Shown one piece after another: positions 6,840 to 12,550 of a stretch of DNA of 14,282 nt. How positions within the stretch are numbered: position 1 is the first letter of the stretch; each line of letters starts with the position of its first letter. Both the position numbers and the translations under genes were made by a program. This stretch comes from Actinomycetota bacterium (lineage in GTDB: Bacteria; Actinomycetota; Actinomycetes; Mycobacteriales; Micromonosporaceae): assembly GCA_005885115.1 (NCBI GenBank), contig VAXX01000100.1, positions 29,085 through 43,366 of the forward strand, written 5' to 3'. The notes below the pieces were generated by a model that was not told the origin of the DNA, did not search any database, and saw nothing but the letters and a program-made list of their open reading frames with translations.

Positions 6840-7510
6840 CCGGACGCCACCACCGGCAGGTTCCGGGCCACGGCCGGATCGGGTTCCCCGGCGAGATTGC
6901 GGGCGACGGCGGCGGCGAACCGGCTGTCCCGGCACAGCCGCGCGACGTGCCAGGCGTCGGGCGCGGTGTCCACGTCGCGCAGCGTCGGCCCGTACCCGAC
7001 CCGCAGGCCCCGGCACCGCAGCGCCGCCACGGTCAAGGTACCGGTGTCCACAGTGGACATCGGTACGTCCCGCAGTACCCGGGCCGGCGCCGCATCGCGC
7101 AGAGCCAGGGCCCACCAGCCGCCGTCCTCGGCCGGCCCGAGTACCGCGTCGTACCGGTCCAGCCCGGTTGCCATGGCCCGCAACAGGATCGGGGTCACCT
7201 GCGGGGTGTCCATGCCGATCAGCAGCGAACCGGTACCGGGCCGGGCGGTGTCGGCGAAGCCGTTGGCGAGCCGGGCGCCGAGCCCGTCGCCGCGCTGCGG
7301 TACCCGGTGCCACCCGGACGGCGCCGGAATGTGTCCACTGTGGACGATGGTGTGTCGGACCGCCGGGGTGGCCCACGCGGCGGCCAGCGTGTCGGCCAGT
7401 GCGGCGGCGGCGATCTCGGCCGCCTGGGCGTACGTCGCCGGCGGGCAGAGCCGGGTCTTGACCCGGCCGGGTACCGGAGCCTTCGCGATGACCAGGAGCT
7501 GGGTCCTCAT
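6836..7510 (-). CDS. DUF2064/TIGR04282-type glycosyltransferase (GT-A, nucleotidyltransferase-like fold)
   Basis: 224 residues from ATG 7508-7510. LLVIAKAPVPGRVKTRLCP (6-22) is the family N-terminal nucleotide-binding signature, with the Lys-Thr-Arg of the phosphate loop. LLIGMDTPQ (97-104) contains the acidic residue of the DxD-like site. GPAEDGGWW (125-133) is the conserved acceptor-side motif. The family includes the protein annotated as arsenosugar biosynthesis glycosyltransferase; in actinomycetes it commonly neighbours a family-2 glycosyltransferase, a methyltransferase and an epimerase, as here. The ATG overlaps the TGA of the 24-codon glycosyltransferase remnant by 4 bases, and no Shine-Dalgarno is seen, so translation may depend on coupling. 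A GTG at 7525 in the same frame is an alternative start. Confidence 0.85.
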   Translation of the reverse strand: MRTQLLVIAKAPVPGRVKTRLCPPATYAQAAEIAAAALADTLAAAWATPAVRHTIVHSGHIPAPSGWHRVPQRGDGLGARLANGFADTARPGTGSLLIGMDTPQVTPILLRAMATGLDRYDAVLGPAEDGGWWALALRDAAPARVLRDVPMSTVDTGTLTVAALRCRGLRVGYGPTLRDVDTAPDAWHVARLCRDSRFAAAVARNLAGEPDPAVARNLPVVASG

Positions 7511-7581
7511 CCGGCCAGTACCCACGGCAGTGCGGCGGCCTCGTCGAGGCAGGGCAGAACCACGTCCACGGGTTCGGTCAT
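7507..7581 (-). pseudogene. 24-codon remnant of a family-2 glycosyltransferase
   Basis: ATG 7579-7581 opens a frame encoding MTEPVDVVLPCLDEAAALPW then VLAG and TGA (7507-7509). VDVVLPCLDEAAALPWVL is the first strand and nucleotide loop of GT2 (GT-A) enzymes, which normally continue for 200 or more residues. The remnant keeps the start codon and a stop that overlaps the next gene's ATG (ATGA), as an intact upstream operon gene would. The simplest reading is a large in-frame internal deletion between two similar short sequences encoding VLA. It may survive as a small open frame that only feeds ribosomes into the next gene. It is too short to be an enzyme. Confidence 0.6.
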
Positions 7582-7588
7582 GCCCGTC

Positions 7589-7594
7589 ACGCTA
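7589..7594 (-). promoter_or_regulatory. Possible leaderless -10 (TAGCGT) of the glycosyltransferase operon
   Basis: The minus strand reads CCTAGCGTG with TAGCGT ending 7 bases before ATG 7581. The same nine bases occur in the same position before the epimerase ATG. The spacing fits a leaderless start. No clear -35 is visible. Confidence 0.35.
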
Positions 7595-7632
7595 GGCCGC
7601 CACCCAGCCGCGGTGGGGGCCGTCACGCTTAC

Positions 7633-7657
7633 AGAACCCTTACCGCACAACGGTTCT
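7633..7657. promoter_or_regulatory. Inverted repeat AGAACC-N13-GGTTCT in the intergenic region
   Basis: In the 240-base stretch between the glycosyltransferase remnant and the epimerase stop, the arms AGAACC (7633-7638) and GGTTCT (7652-7657) are inverted copies. TTACCG occurs at 7640 and again at 7657, 17 bases apart. The block is less GC-rich than its surroundings and could be a regulator site or promoter, but the match is short. Confidence 0.22.
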
Positions 7658-7672
7658 TACCGGGTGATGACA

Positions 7673-7702
7673 TACCGGTGCCGGGCCGGCCCGGCACCGG
7701 TA
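7673..7702. repeat. 30-bp perfect palindrome without spacer
   Basis: The half-site TACCGGTGCCGGGCC (7673-7687) is followed at once by its exact reverse complement (7688-7702), which ends 16 bases before the ATG of the 43-codon plus-strand ORF. It could be a two-fold operator for a dimeric regulator or a strong hairpin in RNA from either strand. There is no T-tract, so it is not a classical terminator. Confidence 0.75.
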
Positions 7703-7718
7703 ACGTCAACCGACGACC

Positions 7719-7850
7719 ATGACGCGTACCCGCGAAATCTGGCTCGTGGTCGCCACCGCCTGGCTGCCGGCGCGGCAGCACCGGGTGTGGCTCGCCGGTC
7801 AGGCGCTGACCGCCCTGGCGGTCAACCATCTGCTGTTCTCGAACTGGTGA
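7719..7850 (+). CDS. 43-residue ORF, probably the 5' fragment of a truncated membrane-protein gene
   Basis: ATG 7719 to TGA 7848-7850 encodes MTRTREIWLVVATAWLPARQ and then a second hydrophobic stretch ending NHLLFSNW. By my count 39 of 43 codons end in G or C, as in real genes here. The N-terminus looks like a cytoplasmic lead followed by a membrane-directed segment. No family is recognised. The last 29 bases overlap the 3' end of the convergent epimerase gene, so the reading frame seems to be cut off where it meets that gene. There is no Shine-Dalgarno; the 30-bp palindrome lies just upstream. It could also be a chance frame. Confidence 0.35.
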   Translation: MTRTREIWLVVATAWLPARQHRVWLAGQALTALAVNHLLFSNW

Positions 7851-8805
7851 GGCGCAGCGGCGCCGTCGCGAAGTCGGCGACGCCGGCGGCGAACCCGATG
7901 CGCGCCCGGAACCCGAGCACCCGCGCGGCCCGCTCGGGGGAGGCCACCACGTGCCGGACGTCCCCGGGGCGCGCCCCGCCCACGACGACCGGCTCCGGTC
8001 CGCCCATCGCCGCCGCGAGCGTGCACGCCAGGTCGCCGACGGTGTGCGGCTCACCGGAGCAGACATTCACGGCCGTAAACGAATCAGCCGGTACGTCCAA
8101 CGCCAGCAGGTTCGCCCGGGCCACGTCCTGTACGTGCACGAAGTCCCGCCGCTGCCACCCGTCCTCCATGACCCGCGGCGGGTCCCCGCGTTCCAGGGCC
8201 GACCGGAACAGCGAGGCCACCCCCGCGTACGGGGTGTCGCGCGGCATCCGCGGCCCGTACACGTTGTGGTACCGCAGCGCCCAGACACTGCCACCGGTCT
8301 GGCGGGCCCACGCGGAGGCGAGGTGCTCCTGGGCCAGCTTCGTCGGGCACGGCGGCTCGTACCGGCCGGCGTCCAGGTCGGCCGGCCGGCGCGGACCCGG
8401 GCCGACCAGCCCGTGTACGGCGCACGAATACCGCCCCTCGCCATACACCACCATCGAGCTGGCCAGCACCAGCCGGGACACCCCCGCCGTGTACATCGCC
8501 GACAGGAGAACGGCGGTGCCGAGGTCGTTGTGCCGGGCGTACGCCGGCGCGTCGGTCGGGTCGACGCCGTGCCCGACCATCGCGGCCTGATGGCACACCG
8601 CGTCCACCCCGACGAGCAGCCGGGCCAGCAGGGCGCCGTCGCCGACGTCCCCGACGACGACATCGCCGGCCCAGGACGGCGTTTCACCGCCGTGCGCCTG
8701 CGGCAGCAACGCGTCCAGCGCGGTCACCTCGTGCCCCGCGTCCCGCAACGCATCGACCACGTGCGATCCGATGAACCCGGCGCCGCCGGTGACGAGTACC
8801 CGCAT
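7822..8805 (-). CDS. NAD-dependent epimerase/dehydratase (extended SDR) with apparent internal deletion
   Basis: 327 residues from ATG 8803-8805 (MRVLVTGGAGFIGSHVVDAL), the usual start. VTGGAGFIGSH (5-15) is the NAD-binding GxxGxxG loop, and LASSMVVYGEG carries the active-site Ser. LRYHNVYGPRMPRDTPYAG, RDFVHVQDVARANLLAL and NVCSGEPHTVGDLA are typical of sugar-nucleotide epimerases. The catalytic YxxxK is missing: the sequence runs RYEPPCPTKLAQEHLASAW, with Lys preceded by P-C-P-T and no Tyr four residues before it. As I know the family, PPCP continues with a second Cys pair and a stretch ending in YAATKLAQEHL. About 25 residues including the catalytic Tyr therefore seem to be gone in frame. 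The protein may fold but should be catalytically dead, unless this is an assembly error. It may belong with the glycosyltransferase cluster downstream. Confidence 0.85.
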   Translation of the reverse strand: MRVLVTGGAGFIGSHVVDALRDAGHEVTALDALLPQAHGGETPSWAGDVVVGDVGDGALLARLLVGVDAVCHQAAMVGHGVDPTDAPAYARHNDLGTAVLLSAMYTAGVSRLVLASSMVVYGEGRYSCAVHGLVGPGPRRPADLDAGRYEPPCPTKLAQEHLASAWARQTGGSVWALRYHNVYGPRMPRDTPYAGVASLFRSALERGDPPRVMEDGWQRRDFVHVQDVARANLLALDVPADSFTAVNVCSGEPHTVGDLACTLAAAMGGPEPVVVGGARPGDVRHVVASPERAARVLGFRARIGFAAGVADFATAPLRLTSSRTADG

Positions 8806-8812
8806 GCGCGCC

Positions 8813-8818
8813 ACGCTA
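8813..8818 (-). promoter_or_regulatory. Possible leaderless -10 (TAGCGT) of the epimerase gene
   Basis: The minus strand reads CCTAGCGTGGCGCGC then ATG; TAGCGT ends 7 bases before the start codon, as at 7589-7594. There is no Shine-Dalgarno in between. Confidence 0.35.
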
Positions 8819-8859
8819 GGGCCCGGTCGGGCCGCGTGGTGGCGGGCCGGGACAGCCGT

Positions 8860-8892
8860 AAGCATCCCGAAAGGGATACCCGTGGAATGCTT
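8860..8892. promoter_or_regulatory. Nested inverted repeats in the epimerase/lipase divergent promoter region
   Basis: Outer arms AAGCAT (8860-8865) and ATGCTT (8887-8892) enclose inner arms ATCCC (8864-8868) and GGGAT (8873-8877) around GAAA. The block lies 5 bases before the lipase GTG and about 55 bases before the epimerase ATG. It could be an operator shared by both genes or a leader hairpin that hides the lipase start. Confidence 0.35.
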
Positions 8893-8897
8893 GCGGC

Positions 8898-9728
8898 GTG
8901 CGATCAGCGCTCGCGCCGCGCCGGCGGCTGCTGGTCGTCGCGGTCGCGCTGCTCGTGGTGGCGCTCGCGGCGACCGTCGCGCTGCGCGCCTGCGCGGGGC
9001 GGCCGGCCGCGCGGGAGGACTTTCCGGACCAGTCGCGCCCCGGGCCGGTCCTGCTGATCCCCGGGTACGGTGGCGGACAGGCGGCGCTGTCCGTACTCGC
9101 CCAGCGGATCCGCGCGACCGGCCGCGCCGCCACGATCGTGGCGCTGCCCGGCGACGGTACCGGGGACCTCAACGCGCAGGCGGCCACCCTGGACGGCGCG
9201 GTGACCCGGGCACTGCGCGACGGCGCGCCCTCGGTCGACCTCGTCGGGTACTCGGCGGGCGGGGTGGTGGCGTTGTTGTGGCTGGCCCGCCACGACGGGG
9301 TACACACGGCCCGGCGGATCGTCACGTTGGGCGCGCCCCTGCACGGTACCCGCCTGGCGGCGACCGGCGCCGCCGTCGTACCCGACGCCTGCCCGACCGC
9401 CTGTCAACAACTGGCTCCGGGCAGCGCCCTGCTCGCCGAGCTGGATCGGCTCACCGTGCCGGCCCGGCTGCCGTGGCTGTCGGTGTGGACGGACGACGAC
9501 CAGACGGTGGTACCGCCGGACTCCGCCCGGCTGCCCGGCGCGGTGAACGTACCCGTGCAGAGCGTCTGCCCCGAAGTGCACCTCGCGCACGGCGACCTGC
9601 CCGCCGATCCGCTGGTCGGGGATCTGGTCCTGGGCGCCCTCGGGACCGCGCCGCTGACCGCGCCGGACGCGAGCGACTGCGCCCGGTCGCGGACGTCCCG
9701 GCTCAGCTCGTCACGTCCCGGGTCATGA
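8898..9728 (+). CDS. Membrane-anchored or secreted serine lipase/esterase (alpha/beta hydrolase)
   Basis: 276 residues from GTG 8898. RR at 9-10 and a hydrophobic segment (11-29) ending ...RACAG form a signal peptide or anchor, possibly with a lipobox-like Cys32. The hydrolase core starts PVLLIPGYGGG (50-60), the oxyanion strand. The nucleophile is Ser119 in the elbow GYSAG (117-121). A likely acid is Asp199-201 in WTDDDQTVVPP and the likely His is His231 in HLAHGDLP, in the order of class 2 lipases such as the Bacillus LipA/EstA type. Cys165/Cys169 and Cys224/Cys261 could form disulphides outside the cell. It hydrolyses ester bonds; the natural substrate is unknown. It is divergent from the epimerase gene, and its last 26 bases overlap the convergent ABC permease gene. 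The tail after ASDC is Ser/Arg-rich and does not look conserved. Confidence 0.88.
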   Translation: MRSALAPRRRLLVVAVALLVVALAATVALRACAGRPAAREDFPDQSRPGPVLLIPGYGGGQAALSVLAQRIRATGRAATIVALPGDGTGDLNAQAATLDGAVTRALRDGAPSVDLVGYSAGGVVALLWLARHDGVHTARRIVTLGAPLHGTRLAATGAAVVPDACPTACQQLAPGSALLAELDRLTVPARLPWLSVWTDDDQTVVPPDSARLPGAVNVPVQSVCPEVHLAHGDLPADPLVGDLVLGALGTAPLTAPDASDCARSRTSRLSSSRPGS

Positions 9729-10533
9729 AGTTGGCCCACGCCGCGCCGAGCAGCAGCCCGAGGTAGCACGCCTGCAGCAGCAGCCCGTGTTCGATGTCCC
9801 GCCAGAAGATCGGGTCGCGGAAGAAGTCCACCCACGCCAGCCAGTACCGGGTCGGCAGGTACGGCTGCACGGCGCTGGCCGCGTCCAGGGTCAGCAGGAC
9901 GTCGCTGGTGACCAGGACGGCCAGGGCACCGAACGCGGCACCGAGCGCGGAGTCGGTCAGCGTGGACAGGAACAGCGCGATGGCCGCGACCCCGAGCATC
10001 GACACGGTGATGAAGGCGACCGTCCCGAGTACCCGCAACGTGAGCTGGGTCGAGGTCAGCGGCGGCCCGGACAGCGAGGTCACCCCGCCGGGCTCGCCGA
10101 GCGCGGCCGGCGGCTGGGTACCCAGCAGCAGCACCCCGGCGACGTACGACGTGCCCACCACGGCGGCCAGGGCCAGCAGGACGAAGACGGTCAACGCGAC
10201 GAGCTTGGCGACCAGGAGCCGGGTCCGGCCGACCGGCCGGGCCAGCAGGTACCGCAGCGTCCCGCCGGTCGCCTCGCCGGCCACCGCGTCGCCGGCCAGC
10301 ACCGCCACGGCGATCGGCAGGAAGATCGGTACCACCATGGCCATCGCCGCCGCCGGGTACAGCGACCCGTTGTTGAGCACCGCGGACATGAACGCGGGAC
10401 CGCGCCCGGGCGCGGGAGCGAGATGGCGTACCGCCACGAACGCCGCCACCAGCACCGGCAGCGCGCACAGCAGCGCGACCGCCACCCAGGTCCGCGGCCG
10501 GCGCAGCAGTTTCACCAGCTCGACCCGGATCAC
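9703..10533 (-). CDS. ABC-2 type transporter permease
   Basis: 276 residues from GTG 10531-10533, overlapping the ATPase stop by 4 bases (GTGA). MIRVELVKLLRRPRTWVAVALL is the classic N-terminus of ABC-2 permeases that work with a single ATPase. About six membrane segments follow, roughly at residues 17-36, 63-82, 108-136, 165-190, 195-218 and 245-265. VAGEATGGTLRYLLARPVGRTRLLVAKL (84-111) is the cytoplasmic coupling helix region. It forms an exporter with the coupled ATPase. The last gene of the coupled set, it overlaps the convergent lipase by 26 bases. The substrate cannot be inferred. Confidence 0.9.
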   Translation of the reverse strand: MIRVELVKLLRRPRTWVAVALLCALPVLVAAFVAVRHLAPAPGRGPAFMSAVLNNGSLYPAAAMAMVVPIFLPIAVAVLAGDAVAGEATGGTLRYLLARPVGRTRLLVAKLVALTVFVLLALAAVVGTSYVAGVLLLGTQPPAALGEPGGVTSLSGPPLTSTQLTLRVLGTVAFITVSMLGVAAIALFLSTLTDSALGAAFGALAVLVTSDVLLTLDAASAVQPYLPTRYWLAWVDFFRDPIFWRDIEHGLLLQACYLGLLLGAAWANFMTRDVTS

Positions 10534-11441
10534 GGCACCGCCTCGATCCGGTCGGCACTGGTGGTCGTGGCCGCCAGCACGATCTGCTCCAGCGAGCGGC
10601 GCTGGGCGCTGATCTCCGCGACCCGCAGCCCCTCGCCCACCAGCAGCGCGTTGAGCCCGGCCGGGTCGTCGTGCCGGACGGTCAGCGCGTCGCCGTCGCG
10701 GGCCTCGACCCGCCCGTCCAGCAGCGCCGCCGCCCGCGCCGCGTCGGGGCTGCGGACCAGCACCCGGCCGGTGGGCGCGCGCAGCGTGGCCAGCTCCTCC
10801 TGGACGACCAGCCGGCCGCGGTCCATCACCCCGATCCGGTTGCCCAACTGCTCGACCTCGGCCAGCAGGTGGCTGGACAGGAACACCGTGGTGCCGGCCG
10901 CGTTCAGCTCCGCGAGCAGGTCGCGGATCTCCCGCATGCCGCGCGGGTCCAGGCCGTTGGTCGGCTCGTCCAGGACCAGCAACCGGGGGGTACGCAGCAG
11001 GGCTCCCGCGAGCCCCAGTCGTTGCCGCATCCCCAGCGAGTACGCCTTGAGCGGCCGCCGGTCGATCCCGCCCAACCCGACCCGGTCCAGGGCCTCGTCC
11101 ACCCGGCGTCGCCGGGTCCGCCGGGACCCGCCCGGCCCGGCGGCGTCGAAGATCCTCAGGTTGGTACGCCCGGACAGGTGCGGATACCCCGCCGGCCCTT
11201 CGACCAGGGCACCGACCTGGGGGAGCACCTCGTGGACCCGACGGGGTACCGGCCGGCCCAGCACCTCGATCCGGCCACTGGTCGCGAAGACCAGCCCCAG
11301 CAGCATCCGTACCAGCGTGGTCTTGCCCGACCCGTTCGGCCCGAGCAGGCCGTACCGGTCGCCCTCGCGGACGTCGAGGTCGACGGTGTCGACCGCGGTC
11401 ACCCGGCCGTACCGCTTGGTCAGCGCGACTGTCGTGATCAT
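10530..11441 (-). CDS. ABC transporter ATP-binding protein
   Basis: 303 residues from ATG 11439-11441 (MITTVALTKRYG), whose ATGA overlaps the stop of the RseB-like gene. Motifs are complete: Walker A GPNGSGKT (34-41), signature SLGMRQR (135-141), Walker B LLVLDEP (154-160), D-loop GLDP (163-166) and H-loop His191 in LSSHLLAEVEQ. A C-terminal region of about 90 residues precedes the coupled permease. Unlike the other ATPase in the window, its Walker A has a normal Thr after Lys40. An open frame extends upstream to 11780, but those codons belong to the RseB-like gene read in another frame. Confidence 0.93.
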   Translation of the reverse strand: MITTVALTKRYGRVTAVDTVDLDVREGDRYGLLGPNGSGKTTLVRMLLGLVFATSGRIEVLGRPVPRRVHEVLPQVGALVEGPAGYPHLSGRTNLRIFDAAGPGGSRRTRRRRVDEALDRVGLGGIDRRPLKAYSLGMRQRLGLAGALLRTPRLLVLDEPTNGLDPRGMREIRDLLAELNAAGTTVFLSSHLLAEVEQLGNRIGVMDRGRLVVQEELATLRAPTGRVLVRSPDAARAAALLDGRVEARDGDALTVRHDDPAGLNALLVGEGLRVAEISAQRRSLEQIVLAATTTSADRIEAVP

Positions 11442-12543
11442 ACGATGTCCACCGGCAGCTCGGACGCGACGCGGGTCAGCAGGTCGGGCGTGACCAGGCC
11501 GGCGAGCACCGCGGTCTCGCTGATGCGGGTCTGCACCGCCAGCACGGTCAACACTCCGGCGCGCACCTCGTACGCGTGCGCACCACCGCCCAGCGGCACC
11601 GGTGCGGCGCCGGCGTCCTGTACCGCGCGGAACGTCTGGTAGCCCAGCCGCCGGGGCAGCGGGATGACCACGAACCGGGACAGCCCGTCGCCGTACGCCG
11701 CCACGCTGGTGATGGTCAGCGTGTCGAATACCCGCGGCCGCCCGGGGTCGAGTCGGTGACGACGTAGCCGATCCCGTCACGGGGCGCCGGCGGAGTCAGG
11801 ACCGACGGGGTCGGTGCGCGCAGGCTGACGTCGAGGAAGGTGCTGACCAGGATCGGCTGGGTGGCGTGTTTCCCGGTCACCGACACCGACAGTGGCAGGC
11901 CGGTACGCGGGTCCGCCCACACGTCCACGTGCCCGACCGTCGAGTGGGTACTGACCGGTTCGATCCGCAGCCCGGCGGCGGCGATACCGGCGATCCGGCG
12001 CGCCGGCAACGGGCGCAGCCGATCACCCGGGTCGGTCATCGACAGCAGCCGCCGGGCCAGGTCGGGCGGGACGAGGTCGGCGCCCCGGGGCAGCCGTACG
12101 GGTGGGGCGCCGGTCACCTCGGTCACCTCGCCGCGGCCGTAGTCCCACACCAGCTCCCGGCCGCCGAGCCGGTACGTGTCCCGTTCCGTACCGTCGTCGA
12201 TCACGTCCACCCGGAATCGGTCGGTTCCGGCGTACCAGACCCGCAGCCGGGTGTCGCCGTTCAGCAGGTCGGCGACCGTACCCAGTTGCGGAAGGGCGGG
12301 AAGTCCGGCGGAACCGGTGCTCACCGCGTACCCCTGGAAGGGTTGTGCGGCCGAGGCGCGGATGCGGGCGGCGAGCGTGGCCACCGCGGTGTCCGGCACC
12401 TTCGCGGGCAGCGCGCTGACCGCGGCCGGCGCGCTGACCAGGACCAGCGCGCTGGCGCCGACCACGAGCCAGCGTCGCGCCGCCTCCCGCCGTACCACCG
12501 TCACGGCCACCACCCGATCCCGAACGTCCCTCCACCATGCCAC
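11438..12543 (-). pseudogene. RseB/LolA-like membrane-anchored protein gene, frameshifted
   Basis: One gene is split into two frames. The first (GTG 12543 to TGA 11716) has a membrane segment (about residues 25-44) and a beta-rich extracytoplasmic domain of MucB/RseB or LolA type: PFQGYAVSTGSAGLP, LRVWYAGTDRFRVDV, ELVWDYGRGEVTEV, and VDVWADPRTGLPLSVSV. It ends VVTDS then nonsense TPGGRGYSTR. The other frame supplies the natural continuation VFDTLTITSVAAYGDGLSRF and ends at 11438 with a stop overlapping the ATPase ATG. The span is 1106 bases, one short of a 368-residue protein, so a single missing base between about 11731 and 11754 explains it. In this gene order the protein is likely a sensor or carrier partner of the ABC exporter. 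A sequencing error is as likely as real inactivation. The start lies 7 bases after the amidase stop and lacks a ribosome site. Confidence 0.75.
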
Positions 12544-12550
12544 GGGAAGC

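Noticed and set aside
5498..8805. A novel biosynthetic or defence system
   Set aside because: The genes are a glycosyltransferase, a methyltransferase, an epimerase and a conserved unknown. They form a plausible glycan cluster, but several are damaged and nothing shows a new type of system.
9787..11493. Long open frame on the plus strand, 568 codons
   Set aside because: It is antisense to the second ABC permease and ATPase, with no recognisable domain and shadow-type composition.
11438..11704. Separate 88-residue gene starting at GTG 11704
   Set aside because: It is the C-terminal continuation of the RseB-like protein in a shifted frame, with conserved residues also upstream of that GTG.
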